Origin: Chelativorans salis
GTDB lineage: Bacteria; Pseudomonadota; Alphaproteobacteria; Rhizobiales; Rhizobiaceae
Assembly: GCF_025336525.1 (NCBI RefSeq)
Contig: NZ_JAOCZP010000001.1
Span: 496,001 to 560,000, forward strand
Length of the DNA stretch: 64,000 nucleotides
Direction: 5' to 3'
The notes beneath the pieces were generated by a model. That model ran no database searches, had not been told where the DNA came from, and saw only the letters and a list, made by a program, of their open reading frames with translations. Shown one piece after another: positions 1 to 9,453 of the stretch (positions are counted from its first letter, which is position 1; every line of letters begins with the position of its first letter). A program made the translations under genes and the position numbers.

Positions 1-778
1 TGCAGGTCTCGACCTTGGGAATCATGCCGCCGGAGATCGTGCCGTCCTTGATGAGGGTGCGGGCCTCGGCCACCGTCAGTTCGTCGATGAGCTTCATGTC
101 CTTGTCGAGCACGCCCGGCACGTCGGTCAGGAAGAGCAGCCGGCTCGCCTTAAGCGCACCGGCGATGGCGCCGGCGAAGGTGTCGGCGTTGATGTTGTAG
201 GTGTGGCCGTCGCGGCCGGGGGCCACCGGGGCGATGACCGGGATCATCTCGGAGCGGGCGAGGAGATCGAGAAGCGTGCGGTCGACCTCCACCGGCTCAC
301 CGACGAAGCCGAGGTCGAGCACGCGCTCGATGTTCGAGTCCGGGTCGGTGATGGTTTTGTGGGCCTTTTCGGCGAACACCATGTTGCCATCCTTGCCGCA
401 CAGGCCGATGGCCCATTCGCCCTCCGCATTGATCAGCGCCACGATCTCCTTGTTGATGGAGCCGGCCAGCACCATCTCGACGATCTCCACCGTCTTGCGG
501 TCGGTCACGCGCAAGCCGCCCTCGAACTTCGATTCGATGCCCATCTTCGTCAGCATGGCGGCGATCTGCGGCCCGCCACCGTGGACGACGATGGGATTGA
601 CGCCTGACTGCTTCAGAAGTGCCACGTCGCGGGCAAAGGCCTGGCCGAGCGTGGTGTCGCCCATGGCGTGGCCGCCATATTTTACCACCACCGTCTTGTT
701 CTCGTAGCGCTGCATGTAGGGAAGTGCAGCGGAAAGCAGGCGCGCCTGCGCCTCGGCGGTTTCGGCGATGTCCGTCAT
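1..778 (-). CDS. argB: Acetylglutamate kinase, 3' end beyond the window
   Basis: Phosphorylates N-acetylglutamate in the second step of arginine synthesis, in the cytoplasm. Reverse translation gives an amino-acid-kinase fold: an early [10 protein letters not shown] phosphate loop, then HGGGPQI, and near the visible end [15 protein letters not shown] followed by LTDVPGV, all typical of ArgB. About 259 codons are present against roughly 295 for the family, so only the C-terminus is missing. The ATG at 778 is preceded by GGAAGG seven bases upstream, which fixes the start. In rhizobia argB usually follows engB directly; here a plus-strand msrB lies between them, so argB probably has its own promoter in the 779-918 gap. 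Identity is secure. Confidence 0.95.
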   Translation of the reverse strand, partial: MTDIAETAEAQARLLSAALPYMQRYENKTVVVKYGGHAMGDTTLGQAFARDVALLKQSGVNPIVVHGGGPQIAAMLTKMGIESKFEGGLRVTDRKTVEIVEMVLAGSINKEIVALINAEGEWAIGLCGKDGNMVFAEKAHKTITDPDSNIERVLDLGFVGEPVEVDRTLLDLLARSEMIPVIAPVAPGRDGHTYNINADTFAGAIAGALKASRLLFLTDVPGVLDKDMKLIDELTVAEARTLIKDGTISGGMIPKVETC

Positions 779-918
779 GTCAGAGCCCTTCCATAGATCG
801 TGCGTCTCATATCGCATTCGCGGAGGTGGGCAAATGCCCGAAAACCCATATTCCTTCACGGCCCGTTGATTTGCCGGTGAGAGGGAGCGTGCCTATTGTC
901 TGCCTAACGGAGGTCGAG

Positions 919-1425
919 ATGATGAAACGACGCAATTTTCTCTATGTCGGCGCCGGCGCTCTCGCCGCCGTGGGCGGCGGCGCCTTCGTGCTGCGCGACA
1001 GGCCAGGCGCCAGCGCCTCGGCAGAGACATTCGAGATCACCAAGACCGAGGAGGAATGGCGGGCGATCCTTTCGCCGCAGCAATATGCCGTCCTGCGCGA
1101 AGAAGAGACGGAGCATGCCTTCACCAGTCCTCTGAACGAGGAAAAGCGCGCCGGGATATTCCACTGCGCGGGCTGTGACCTGCCGCTTTATTCGTCCGAG
1201 GCGAAATACGATTCGGGCACCGGCTGGCCGAGTTTCTGGGAATCCCTGCCGGCCGCCATCGGCACCAAGGAAGACAGGTCCTTCTTCATGACCCGCACCG
1301 AATGCCACTGCAGCCGCTGCGGCGGCCACCTCGGCCACATATTCGACGACGGCCCGCCACCCACGGGCAAGCGCCACTGCATCAATGGCGTGGCGCTGAC
1401 CTTCCGGCCGAATGAAGCGGCATAA
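919..1425 (+). CDS. msrB: Peptide-methionine (R)-S-oxide reductase with Tat-type signal
   Basis: Reduces methionine-R-sulfoxide in oxidised proteins. The 168-residue product has two zinc CxxC pairs (C83/C86 and C131/C134), the GHLGHIF motif, and a GKRHCIN motif carrying the catalytic Cys154. Unlike the cytosolic enzyme it begins with KRRNFL followed by a glycine/alanine-rich hydrophobic stretch to about residue 24, which looks like a twin-arginine export signal; the mature enzyme would act in the periplasm or on the outer face of the inner membrane. The ATG at 919 follows CGGAGG; a longer reading frame upstream overlaps argB and adds no family sequence. It is transcribed against its neighbours engB and argB. 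Confidence 0.93.
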   Translation: MMKRRNFLYVGAGALAAVGGGAFVLRDRPGASASAETFEITKTEEEWRAILSPQQYAVLREEETEHAFTSPLNEEKRAGIFHCAGCDLPLYSSEAKYDSGTGWPSFWESLPAAIGTKEDRSFFMTRTECHCSRCGGHLGHIFDDGPPPTGKRHCINGVALTFRPNEAA

Positions 1426-1475
1426 GGCAGCGACCCGCATGGCGGATGCGGCTTAGCAGCGGATCCGCCCGGCGC

Positions 1476-2150
1476 TCATATATCGGAAACAGCACGAACG
1501 ATTGCGGCCCGCAACTCGTCCATACCCGCCCCTTTTTCCGACGAGGTGGCAACAATTTCCGGGAAGGCCGCCGGGTGCTTTGCCATTTTCTCCCGCGTCT
1601 CCTCCACCAGTCTCATTACGGCGGGGGGCTTGATCTTATCGGCCTTGGTCAACACCACCTGATAGGAGACGGCGGCCGTATCGAGCAGATCCATCACCTC
1701 CTCGTCGATCTTCTTCACGCCGTGGCGGGCGTCGATCAGGAGATAGACGCGCTTCAGCGTCACGCGGCCGCGCAGGTATTCGAAGACAAGCTTGGTCCAG
1801 GCATCCACCTGCGTCTTCGGCGCCTTGGCGAAGCCGTAGCCGGGCATGTCGACCAGCGCCATCGGCGGCAGGTCGCCGGCGTCTCCGCTATACCCCTCGG
1901 GCACGAAATAGTTGAGCTCCTGGGTGCGGCCGGGGGTGTTGGAGGTGCGGGCAAGACCCTTCTGGCCCACCAGAGCGTTGATGAGCGAGGACTTTCCAAC
2001 GTTGGAGCGGCCGGCGAAAGCCACCTCGGGCGGTCCCTCGGGAGGCAGGAACTTCATCGCCGGGACGCCGCGGATGAAGACCCACGGCCGCGCGAAAAGC
2101 TTGCCCCACCCGCTGTCCTTCGCCGGGAGGGCGGCGTCTACACGGCTCAC
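1476..2150 (-). CDS. engB: Ribosome biogenesis GTP-binding protein EngB (YihA/YsxC)
   Basis: Essential small GTPase that helps mature the large ribosomal subunit. It shows the G1 loop [10 protein letters not shown]3 DMPGYG, G4 TKAD and a C-terminal SSEK G5 motif. I place the start at a GTG (2148-2150) preceded by GGAGG at seven bases. That GTG overlaps the TGA of the upstream acetyltransferase as GTGA, so the two are probably translationally coupled. The product is then 224 residues, normal for rhizobial EngB. The frame can be extended upstream, but the extra residues lie inside the acetyltransferase gene and do not look like protein of this family. Confidence 0.92.
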   Translation of the reverse strand: MSRVDAALPAKDSGWGKLFARPWVFIRGVPAMKFLPPEGPPEVAFAGRSNVGKSSLINALVGQKGLARTSNTPGRTQELNYFVPEGYSGDAGDLPPMALVDMPGYGFAKAPKTQVDAWTKLVFEYLRGRVTLKRVYLLIDARHGVKKIDEEVMDLLDTAAVSYQVVLTKADKIKPPAVMRLVEETREKMAKHPAAFPEIVATSSEKGAGMDELRAAIVRAVSDI

Positions 2151-2785
2151 TCTGCCGCCTCCAGCTTCGCCAGATTGTTGCCGCGGATGGCATCGAGATT
2201 GCGGGTGATCTTGTCGGCCGGCCAGTTCCACCAGGCGATGTCGAGCAGGCGGCGTACGGTCAGTTCATCGAAGCGCATCTTTACCACCTGAGCCGCGTTG
2301 CCGGCGACCACCGCATAGGGCGGCACGTCGTGGGTGACGACCGAACGCCCGGCAACGATGGCACCGTCACCGATCTTCACACCGGGCATGATGACGGCCT
2401 CCATGCCGATCCACACATCGTTGCCGACCACCGTATCCCCGCGCACCTCGCGGCGCCAGGTCTCGACGTCGAAGCCCTCATCCCATCCCTGGCCGAAGAT
2501 GTTGAAGGGATAGGTCGAGAAACCCGAAAGCACGTGGTTCGCACCATTCATGATGAAGCGGGCGCCCTCAGCGATGGCGCAGAAGCGACCGATGACGAGC
2601 TTGTCGCCGATGAATTCATAGTGGTGCAGAACACATTTCTCGGCGAAGAGATCGGGCCCGTCGGGGTCGTCGTAATAAGTGTATTCGCCGATCTCGATGT
2701 TGGGCTTGTCGACGAGGGGTTTGAGGAAACCGACGCGCGGGTGCAGGAAAATCGGGTGTTTGATCTCGGGCTTGGGTCCGTGCAT
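2147..2785 (-). CDS. CatB-related hexapeptide-repeat O-acetyltransferase (Vat/Xat family)
   Basis: A 212-residue left-handed beta-helix acetyltransferase of the xenobiotic acetyltransferase type, the family of streptogramin and CatB chloramphenicol acetyltransferases. Diagnostic pieces are [10 protein letters not shown] near the N-terminus, [20 protein letters not shown] (which supplies the catalytic-type histidine), then [26 protein letters not shown] and the [14 protein letters not shown] segment. Start ATG 2785 has a strong GGGAGGAA site. The gene sits between yidC and engB, where rhizobia often carry such a gene. A chromosomal housekeeping-like copy does not imply antibiotic resistance; the true acceptor is unknown. 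Confidence 0.88.
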   Translation of the reverse strand: MHGPKPEIKHPIFLHPRVGFLKPLVDKPNIEIGEYTYYDDPDGPDLFAEKCVLHHYEFIGDKLVIGRFCAIAEGARFIMNGANHVLSGFSTYPFNIFGQGWDEGFDVETWRREVRGDTVVGNDVWIGMEAVIMPGVKIGDGAIVAGRSVVTHDVPPYAVVAGNAAQVVKMRFDELTVRRLLDIAWWNWPADKITRNLDAIRGNNLAKLEAAE

Positions 2786-2918
2786 GGCTGTTCCTCCCGG
2801 TGGAGACAATGTAGCGGATTGTCTCCGCACGCGCGCTTCCGGACAAGCCGAAACGCCATCATCTTAGAAAAGCTCATGCCTTTCCGGATGATGGCAGTGT
2901 CCCGCATGCCCTCCCCGG

Positions 2919-4736
2919 CTATTCGGCCGGATTGGGGTTCTTCTTCCTCTTGAACAAGGCGATCAGATTGTCCCACAGCTCGATCTTGGCGCCCTGGCGC
3001 TTCATGATGACACCCTGCTGGATGATGGAGAGCAGGTTGTTCCAGGCCCAGTAGATGACGAGACCGGCCGGGAAGGTCGCCAGCATGAAGGTGAAGACCA
3101 CCGGCATCCAAGTGAAGATCATCGCCTGGGTCGGGTCGGGCGGCGTCGGGTTCATGCGCATCTGCAGGAACATCGTGACGCCCATGATGAGCGGCCATAC
3201 GCCGATCATCAGGAAGGACGGCACGTCGTAAGGCAGAAGGCCGAACAGGTTGAAAAGCGACGTCGGATCAGGCGCCGAAAGGTCCTGGATCCAGCCGAAG
3301 AAGGGCGCATGACGCATTTCGATGGTGACGTAGAGCACCTTGTAGAGCGCGAAGAAGACCGGAATCTGGATGAGGATCGGCCAGCAGCCGGCGATCGGAT
3401 TTATCTTCTCCTTCTTGTAGAGCTCCATCATCGCCTGCTGCTGCTTCATCTTGTCGTCCGCGTATTTCTCACGGATTTCCAGCATGGCAGGCTGCATCTT
3501 CTTCATGTTCGCCATGGACTTGTAGGACTTGTTGGCGAGCGGGAAGAAGACGAGCTTGACGACGACGGTGGTGGCGAGGATCGCCACACCGAAATTGCCG
3601 AGCAGCTTGAAGAGCCAGTCGATGAGATAGAACATCGGCTTGGTGATGAAGTAGAACCAGCCCCAATCGATCAGAAGCTCGAACTGCCGGACGTTGCGCT
3701 CGGTCTCGTAGGCGTCGACGACGTTGACCTCCTTGGCGCCGGCAAAGACCAGCGTCTCGGTATCGACGGTGGCGCCATCGGCGACGGTCAGCTCGTCGGA
3801 GAGAAAGTCGGCCTGGTAGCGCGGGCCGTTGTCCTCGGAATAGTAAAAGCGCGGCTGGAATTCAGTGCCGACGCGCGGCACCATCGTCACTGCCCAGTAC
3901 TTGTCGGTAATGCCGAGCCAGCCATCGGAGGATTTTCCGGGCCTGATGTTCTCCTCCTCGACATCGGAATAATCGACCTCCTGCAGGCCCTCCTCACCCG
4001 TCACGCCGATCAGGCCTTCGTGAAGGATATAAATTCCGGTGGTCTCGGGCTTGCCGATGCGCGTGGTACGACCGTAGCTGCGCAGTGTGACCGGTTCCCC
4101 CGACGCGTTCTCCACCGTATCGGAGACGGTGAACATGTAGTTCTCGTCCACCTCGATGATACGCGTAAAGGTCAGCCCCCTGTCGTTGGTGTAGGTCAGC
4201 GTCACCGGGCTTTCCGGGCTCAGCACCTCACCCTCTGCAAGGCGCCAGACTGTATCCGGCCCCGGCAGGTCGCCGGTCTCAGCGTTGCTCACATAGCCAG
4301 ACTCGACATAGTAGCCGTTGGGACCGCCCGATGGGTTGAGGAGCTGGATGTTGGGAGAATCGTCCTTCACCGTGACGTGGTAGTCCTTCAGAAGGAGATC
4401 GTCGAGGCGGGCACCGGTGAGGTTGATGGAGCCCGAGAGGCGCGGCGTGTCGATGCGCACGCGCTCGTTCGCGGCGACAGCGGCCTCGCGTGAAGCGGCG
4501 CTGCCGGTTTGCGCGGAGGTACCGGGTATGGACGTCGCATCGCCGGCCGAAGGGATGTCCGCCGGCGCGCCGCCGGTACCCGACGCAGGCGCTTCCTCCC
4601 CCGTTTGCTGCTCGGCCTCGATGCGCGCGGTCTCACGCTGCTCTTCGATGCGCGGGTTCATGTAGAACACCTGCCACACGGTCAGGATGACCACCGACAG
4701 CGCGATCGTGATGAGGAGGTTGCGGTTGTTGTCCAT
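2919..4736 (-). CDS. yidC: Membrane protein insertase YidC
   Basis: Inserts and folds inner-membrane proteins, alone or with SecYEG. The 605-residue product has the proteobacterial layout: an N-terminal membrane anchor (residues about 5-25), a proline- and alanine-rich linker, a large periplasmic beta domain, then the conserved 60KD_IMP core with several membrane segments from about residue 370, including GCWPILIQIPVFFALYKVL. The C-terminus is short and basic (KRKKNP). It lies eight bases after rnpA in the classical rpmH-rnpA-yidC order, so the three are probably cotranscribed. Length and architecture are normal for alphaproteobacteria. Confidence 0.97.
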   Translation of the reverse strand: MDNNRNLLITIALSVVILTVWQVFYMNPRIEEQRETARIEAEQQTGEEAPASGTGGAPADIPSAGDATSIPGTSAQTGSAASREAAVAANERVRIDTPRLSGSINLTGARLDDLLLKDYHVTVKDDSPNIQLLNPSGGPNGYYVESGYVSNAETGDLPGPDTVWRLAEGEVLSPESPVTLTYTNDRGLTFTRIIEVDENYMFTVSDTVENASGEPVTLRSYGRTTRIGKPETTGIYILHEGLIGVTGEEGLQEVDYSDVEEENIRPGKSSDGWLGITDKYWAVTMVPRVGTEFQPRFYYSEDNGPRYQADFLSDELTVADGATVDTETLVFAGAKEVNVVDAYETERNVRQFELLIDWGWFYFITKPMFYLIDWLFKLLGNFGVAILATTVVVKLVFFPLANKSYKSMANMKKMQPAMLEIREKYADDKMKQQQAMMELYKKEKINPIAGCWPILIQIPVFFALYKVLYVTIEMRHAPFFGWIQDLSAPDPTSLFNLFGLLPYDVPSFLMIGVWPLIMGVTMFLQMRMNPTPPDPTQAMIFTWMPVVFTFMLATFPAGLVIYWAWNNLLSIIQQGVIMKRQGAKIELWDNLIALFKRKKNPNPAE

Positions 4737-4744
4737 AGATGTCC

Positions 4745-5107
4745 TTAGCCCGCGTGTGCGGGTTTCTTGCCACGAATGCGGCGGGAAAGCTCTTCCTTCA
4801 GCGCCACGAAGGGCGCATCCAGTATCTCGCGCCTTCCCACGATCACATAGTCGGTGCCCGGCGCCATTTCATCGGCAGCGTGGATGCGGACCGCCTCGCG
4901 CAGGCGGCGGCGGATACGGTTGCGCTCCACGGCATTGCCGGCCTTCTTGGTCACAGTGATGCCAAGACGCGGCGGCTGGTCGTCGCCACGTTCCAGAACC
5001 TCGAGCAGGAAAAGAGGGCCGCGCCGCTTCGTCCCGCGACGGACCGCCAGGAACTCGGCGCGCTTTTTGAGGCGCGCGGGATACCCGCTCCGCGCCTGGC
5101 CGGACAA
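4745..5107 (-). CDS. rnpA: Ribonuclease P protein component
   Basis: Protein subunit of RNase P, which matures the 5' ends of tRNAs. The 120-residue basic protein contains [14 protein letters not shown] near the N-terminus and the family signature [14 protein letters not shown] in the middle. The start appears to be a TTG at 5107; no in-frame ATG exists before the conserved domain, and the visible ribosome site (AGGG, about eleven bases upstream) is weak, so the exact start is uncertain. The stop is eight bases before yidC, and rpmH lies just upstream. Confidence 0.93.
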   Translation of the reverse strand: MSGQARSGYPARLKKRAEFLAVRRGTKRRGPLFLLEVLERGDDQPPRLGITVTKKAGNAVERNRIRRRLREAVRIHAADEMAPGTDYVIVGRREILDAPFVALKEELSRRIRGKKPAHAG

Positions 5108-5130
5108 TGCCGAGGCCCTGAACCCGCCAC

Positions 5131-5265
5131 TTAGGCCGAAAGCCGCTTGCGGCCACGGTTGCGGCGCGCGGCGATGACGCGACGGCCGCCCTTGGTGGAC
5201 ATGCGGGCGCGGAAACCGTGCCGGCGCTTGCGGACGAGTTTGGAGGGCTGGTAGGTGCGCTTCAT
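5131..5265 (-). CDS. rpmH: 50S ribosomal protein L34
   Basis: The 44-residue, arginine- and lysine-rich ribosomal protein L34. Translation begins [18 protein letters not shown] and ends [10 protein letters not shown], a near-invariant sequence across bacteria. It heads the rpmH-rnpA-yidC operon, 23 bases before rnpA. The bases upstream of the ATG are AT-rich (TATTAAATAA) without a clear Shine-Dalgarno sequence. The 194-base gap up to gshA (5266-5459) contains no other gene that I can see and should hold the promoter. Confidence 0.97.
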   Translation of the reverse strand: MKRTYQPSKLVRKRRHGFRARMSTKGGRRVIAARRNRGRKRLSA

Positions 5266-5459
5266 TTATTTAATACCGCGGCGTGCGGCCCTTCTTTATT
5301 CTGTCTCGATGAACAGGAGCGTTTGCAGACCGCCGGGCGTACAAGAGCATCCGCCGGACGGCCTGCCCGAACGTGCCGGGCTTATAAGAAGGGCGTTTGC
5401 GAAAGTCAATGAATGCGCGGCCTGCGGTGCGAATTGTCGCAAGGCAATCGCAGCCGGAC

Positions 5460-6833
5460 TCAATAGGCGTGTTCCAGGAAAACCGGCTCGATGGAGCCGC
5501 CCCAGCGTGTGTGATAGGCCGCCACCATCTCCTGCGCACTGGTGGTGCCGCGGGCGACTACCTCGTCGAGCGGGCTAAGAAAACCAGTCTCGTCATAGCC
5601 CTCGCGATTCTTCATGGCGCGACGCTGGAGGCCCAGCCGGGCGATTGCCAGCACCTCGCGCGCCGTCTCGCGCAGTTCATGGTTGCGGAAGCGGGTTGCC
5701 AGTCCCTCCACGGGCACGGCGTCGCGCATCCCCTGGACTTCCTCGAAGCTCCACCCCTTGGTGAGGTCCTCGGCCGCATCGAGCGCGGCATCGTCGTAAA
5801 GAAGCCCGACCCAGAAAGCGGGCAAGGCGCAGATGCGGCGCCACGGGCCGCCGTCGGCGCCGCGCATCTCCAGGAAGCGTTTGAGCCGCACATCGGGGAA
5901 AAGGGTCGACAGGTGATTGGCCCAGTCGCCCATAGTGGGCATACCGTCAGACACGGTCTTGCGCAGCGCGCCGCCCATGAACTGGCGGAAGGTGACGTGG
6001 GTGCAGTCGTGATAGCGGCCGTCGCGGATGACGAAATACATGGGCACGTCGAGCGCCCACTCCACATAATCGGCAAAGCCGAAATCCGGGTTGAAGACGA
6101 AAGGCAAGAGGCCGGAGCGCTGGTTGTCGGTGTCGCGCCAGATCTCCGCACGCCAGGACTGGAAACCGTTCAGCCCGCCGTCGGTGAAGGGGGAATTGGC
6201 GAAGAGCGCGGTGGCAAGCGGCTGTAACCGGGTCGACACCTGCATCTTGCGGCGCATGTCGACCTCGGAGGCGAAGTCGAGGTTTACCTGGATCGTGCAG
6301 GTGCGATACATCATGTCGAGGCCATGGCTTCCCACCTTGGGCATATAGGCGGTCATGATGTCGTAACGCGATTTCGGCATCTTCGGCGTGTCGGAAAGCC
6401 GCCACTTCGGGCTGGCGCCGAGGCCGAGGAAGCGGATGCCGAGAGGCTCGGCGATCTCGCGCAGCTGCGCCAGGTGGGCATTGCCCTCGCGGCAGGTCTG
6501 GTGGAGGGTCTCGAGCGCCGCGCCCGAAAGCTCGAACTGGCCGCCAGGCTCCAGCGAAATGGCGCCCTGCCCCGTCGGCTCGACAAGGCCGATAATGCGT
6601 CCGGCATCCTCGATCGGGTCCCAGCCGAGCGTCTTCTGCATGCCCTCGAGCAGTGCGCGTATGCCGCGCCGGCCCTCATAAGGCACCGGCTGGTGGCCGT
6701 CGACGTAGAAGGGGAACTTCTCGTGCTCGGTGCCGATGCGCCAGGCGTCCTTCGGCTTGGAGCCGGCGGCGAGATAGTCGACCAGTTCATCGATTGCTTC
6801 GATCGGCCGGTTATCGGTCGTGTCGCGCGCCAT
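5460..6833 (-). CDS. gshA: Glutamate-cysteine ligase, plant/alphaproteobacterial type
   Basis: Joins glutamate and cysteine in the first, ATP-dependent step of glutathione synthesis in the cytoplasm. The 457-residue product matches the class shared by plants and alphaproteobacteria rather than the enterobacterial enzyme: WRIGTEHEKFPF near residue 32, EPGGQFELSGA near 95, and MYRTCTIQVNLDFASE around 180 are conserved in GCS2-type ligases. Start ATG 6833 follows GGAGGAAGAGA. The rsmE stop is 83 bases upstream; rsmE-gshA is a common rhizobial order, so the two may be cotranscribed. Confidence 0.95.
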   Translation of the reverse strand: MARDTTDNRPIEAIDELVDYLAAGSKPKDAWRIGTEHEKFPFYVDGHQPVPYEGRRGIRALLEGMQKTLGWDPIEDAGRIIGLVEPTGQGAISLEPGGQFELSGAALETLHQTCREGNAHLAQLREIAEPLGIRFLGLGASPKWRLSDTPKMPKSRYDIMTAYMPKVGSHGLDMMYRTCTIQVNLDFASEVDMRRKMQVSTRLQPLATALFANSPFTDGGLNGFQSWRAEIWRDTDNQRSGLLPFVFNPDFGFADYVEWALDVPMYFVIRDGRYHDCTHVTFRQFMGGALRKTVSDGMPTMGDWANHLSTLFPDVRLKRFLEMRGADGGPWRRICALPAFWVGLLYDDAALDAAEDLTKGWSFEEVQGMRDAVPVEGLATRFRNHELRETAREVLAIARLGLQRRAMKNREGYDETGFLSPLDEVVARGTTSAQEMVAAYHTRWGGSIEPVFLEHAY

Positions 6834-6916
6834 TCTCTTCCTCCGGCCTGTTCAGAAGCACAGCCTGATTGACGAAGTCGCAAGCGGCAAGCAAGCAAAA
6901 AGTTCTGAAGATCTCT

Positions 6917-7669
6917 TCAAGCAGTCACCATGTCGCGCCAGTCGCCTGCGGCGGCCTGGATGAGGGCAAGGGCGGCCACCGCGGCAGTGTCGGCGCGCAG
7001 GATGCGCGGTCCCAGCGGAATCGGCACCACGAAGGGCAGCGCGCGCAGCATCTTGCGCTCCGCCTCGGAGAATCCCCCTTCGGGGCCGACGAGCAGGCCG
7101 AGCCTGGCATCCCGCAGCGCCAGGAGCGCCTCCAGCGGGTCGTTGGTCGAGGCGTCCTCGTCGCAGAAGACCAGGCGCCGGTCTTCCTCCCAATCGGCGA
7201 CAAGGCGGTCGAGCTTGATCGGTTCGTGCACGGCGGGGATCGAGAGGACGCCGCATTGCTCTGCCGCCTCGATCACGTTGGCTTGAAGGCGCGGCAGGCC
7301 GAGCTTCGGCACCTGCGTGTGCTGGGTGACGACGGGCTGGAGGTCGCCCGCGCCCATCTCCACCGCCTTCTGCACCAGATAGTCGAGGCGGCCCTGCTTC
7401 AAGGGGGCGAAGCAATAGAGGAGATCAGGCTGCGGCGTCTGCAGGCGTGTCTGCTCGCGCACGAAAAGGCGCGCGGACTTCTTCGACAAAGCGCCGATCT
7501 GCGCCAGCCATTCGCCGTCGCGGCCATTGAAGAGAAGCACCTGGCCGCCCTCACGCATGCGCATGACGTGCGCCAAGTAATGCGCCTGCTCGCGCGTCGT
7601 CTCGACCTCCGCCTCGGGCGAAAGATCGTCGGCCAGATAAAGCCGCTGCATCTTGTAGTTCGCTCGCAT
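6917..7669 (-). CDS. rsmE: 16S rRNA (uracil-1498-N3)-methyltransferase RsmE
   Basis: Methylates U1498 of 16S rRNA using S-adenosylmethionine. It is a SPOUT-fold enzyme: an N-terminal PUA-like RNA-binding segment (residues about 1-75) and a C-terminal knot with [13 protein letters not shown] and [12 protein letters not shown], the cofactor-binding signature. The 250-residue length is normal, and the N-terminus [12 protein letters not shown] resembles other rhizobial RsmE proteins, which supports the start at 7669. It lies upstream of gshA on the same strand and just after the CxxC protein gene. Confidence 0.94.
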   Translation of the reverse strand: MRANYKMQRLYLADDLSPEAEVETTREQAHYLAHVMRMREGGQVLLFNGRDGEWLAQIGALSKKSARLFVREQTRLQTPQPDLLYCFAPLKQGRLDYLVQKAVEMGAGDLQPVVTQHTQVPKLGLPRLQANVIEAAEQCGVLSIPAVHEPIKLDRLVADWEEDRRLVFCDEDASTNDPLEALLALRDARLGLLVGPEGGFSEAERKMLRALPFVVPIPLGPRILRADTAAVAALALIQAAAGDWRDMVTA

Positions 7670-7700
7670 GGGCGCTTGATGCGATGCGGCGCCGGCTTGG

Positions 7701-8339
7701 TCAAGAGCGGGCCGATTCGTGCCAGACGGGGCGATAGCCGTTGGCTAGCGCAGAGACAGTGGATGGCGGGGTGATGAGCGTGAAAGGACCGGACAAGCCG
7801 GTCATCCCGCGGGGTGCGGCATAGCCAGTGAAAGTCCACGGCAGAAGCCGCGCGCCGCGCAGTGCATAGGCGCTGCCGGCGGATTCGACCATGGTGCCCT
7901 CCGGCAAAATGGGCAGTTGCACGAGTTCCAGTGCCACTGCCGCGCCACCGGATGCACGGCGCTCCCTATGCAGCCGAGCGTCCATCTCGGGCGCCGTGGC
8001 CCGTCCTTCACCACCGGCAAAGCAGCGGGCGAAATCCAGCGCCTGTTCGCGCCGGCAGTAGAAGCATGGTCGATGGCCGGCGGCGAGCGCCGTCACCTCG
8101 TCGAGGAAGAAGAGCTCCGTCCAGCTCGCGCCCCCGCTGCGGCTGTTCTTCCCCATCACCTCGCGCCGCCGATCGCCGAAGGCGCAGTCGCAGACGATCC
8201 ACGCCTTGGTGGTCCATCGGCGGGAGAGCAGCGTCTTCGTCGCCGGGTCGTGGATGACGCCGCGATTGCCGGTGAAGAGGCCGCGAGCGGCCACGGCATG
8301 GATTGCACCGAAGGGGTCGACGCGGTTTTGCAGCGGCAT
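7701..8339 (-). CDS. Conserved hypothetical protein with CxxC motif
   Basis: I recognise this as a conserved but uncharacterised alphaproteobacterial protein, without a function. The 212 residues open [20 protein letters not shown], have a CDC triad around residue 50, and carry [11 protein letters not shown] near residue 90, a CxxC followed by arginines that could bind zinc or nucleic acid. No signal peptide or membrane segment is visible. The stop is 31 bases before the rsmE start on the same strand, so it may belong to the rsmE-gshA transcript. The GDRRR and WTTKAW motifs give it a nuclease-like feel, but that is only an impression. Confidence 0.7.
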   Translation of the reverse strand: MPLQNRVDPFGAIHAVAARGLFTGNRGVIHDPATKTLLSRRWTTKAWIVCDCAFGDRRREVMGKNSRSGGASWTELFFLDEVTALAAGHRPCFYCRREQALDFARCFAGGEGRATAPEMDARLHRERRASGGAAVALELVQLPILPEGTMVESAGSAYALRGARLLPWTFTGYAAPRGMTGLSGPFTLITPPSTVSALANGYRPVWHESARS

Positions 8340-8562
8340 CGTTCAGCGTTTCGCTGAGAGGACGAAACTGTTGCCTGAGGGCGACAGCACCCGTGCAAAG
8401 CAGTGAATCATCTCCCGGCGCACCTTGTGTTTTTCCGCGCGGCCGATAATTGGCCTGTCAACGACGGAACGGAAATTCCTTCATCAAGTTTACGAGCCGA
8501 ACCTTCGGGAACCGAATGGTAACCCGTGGAACCTTATGCTCGAACGCAGAACGGAAAAAGAG

Positions 8563-8706
8563 ATGAGCCTGATGCGCGCTGCTGTCCTCTCACTGATGTT
8601 GATCACCGCCGTGGTGGTAAGCGGGGCGGGCATTTACGCGGCAACGGCCTCCGGCGGCGCCTACGAGACGACGGATGGCTACGGCATCAGCACCTTCGGC
8701 AGATAG
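8563..8706 (+). CDS. Small putative membrane or secreted protein
   Basis: A 47-residue reading frame beginning MSLMRAAVLSLMLITAVVV, one hydrophobic segment (residues about 4-28) followed by a short polar glycine-rich tail ending ISTFGR. I do not recognise it. An earlier in-frame ATG at 8536 would add nine charged residues and neither start has a strong ribosome site (GGAAAAAGAG lies before 8563). Its stop abuts the stop of the convergent phosphatase gene with no base between. The 8340-8562 stretch upstream holds no other recognisable gene. Confidence 0.4.
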   Translation: MSLMRAAVLSLMLITAVVVSGAGIYAATASGGAYETTDGYGISTFGR

Positions 8707-9453
8707 CTATCCCGTTACTTCCATCAGGCGCTTGCGCCTGCCCTCGAACACCATCGCCGTCAGCCGGCCGGTGTAGAAAGCGCCGGTGTCGAGGTTCACC
8801 CGGTTGGGCATGATCTCGGGCGCCGGCGCCGGCGTATGGCCGTGTACGACCAGTTTCGGGTGAAGGCCGGTATGGCTGTGAAATTGCCCGCGGATCCACA
8901 TCAGATCCCTCGGCGACTGGTCCTCGAGCGGCACGCCCGGCATGATCCCGGCATGGCAGAAGAAAAAGTCGCCGAAGGTGGCGGAGAGCTTCAGGCCGCG
9001 CAGGAAGATAAGATGCTCATCCGGGATCGCATCCTGCAGGGCCGCGCGGCCACGCAGGAGCGCCTCGCGCGAGTAGAAGTCCAGGTCCACACCATAGGAG
9101 CGCGCCGTCGCCTCGCCGCCATTGTTGGCGAACAGGCCGTCCGCCGAGGGCTGCGCGAGGAAGTCCAGAAGTCCAATATCGTGGTTTCCGGCAAGGGTGA
9201 TGATATGCGGATCCGTCCGTGCGGCATGGGAGAGGAAATCGAGCACCTGGCGCGTTGCGGGGCCACGGTCGACATAGTCGCCCAGATATATGATGCGCCA
9301 ATCGGACGGCTGGTCCTGCATGATTTCGGCCATGATGTGCCGGTGCATTTCCGACATCAGGTCGTGGCGGCCGTGGATGTCGCCCACCGCATAAAGCCGC
9401 ACGCCCTCCGGCGCGGCCGCATCCTCAAAGTGGACGCCAGCCTCACCCACCAT
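8707..9453 (-). CDS. Calcineurin-like metallophosphoesterase (serine/threonine phosphatase type)
   Basis: A 248-residue metallophosphatase with the full metal-binding set: GDIHGRHD near residue 25, GDYVDRGP near 57, GNHD near 89, and two later histidines in CHAGIMPG and VVHGHTP. This layout is that of the PPP-type enzymes related to lambda phosphatase and ApaH-like proteins. The substrate cannot be told from sequence. Its start overlaps the end of lutC by 11 bases on the same strand, so it is the last gene of the lut operon. A link with lactate metabolism is only suggested by position. Confidence 0.85.
   Translation of the reverse strand: MVGEAGVHFEDAAAPEGVRLYAVGDIHGRHDLMSEMHRHIMAEIMQDQPSDWRIIYLGDYVDRGPATRQVLDFLSHAARTDPHIITLAGNHDIGLLDFLAQPSADGLFANNGGEATARSYGVDLDFYSREALLRGRAALQDAIPDEHLIFLRGLKLSATFGDFFFCHAGIMPGVPLEDQSPRDLMWIRGQFHSHTGLHPKLVVHGHTPAPAPEIMPNRVNLDTGAFYTGRLTAMVFEGRRKRLMEVTG

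Noticed and set aside
3309..4493. A 394-codon plus-strand frame opposite yidC
   Set aside because: Shadow of yidC with a histidine/aspartate-rich nonsense composition.
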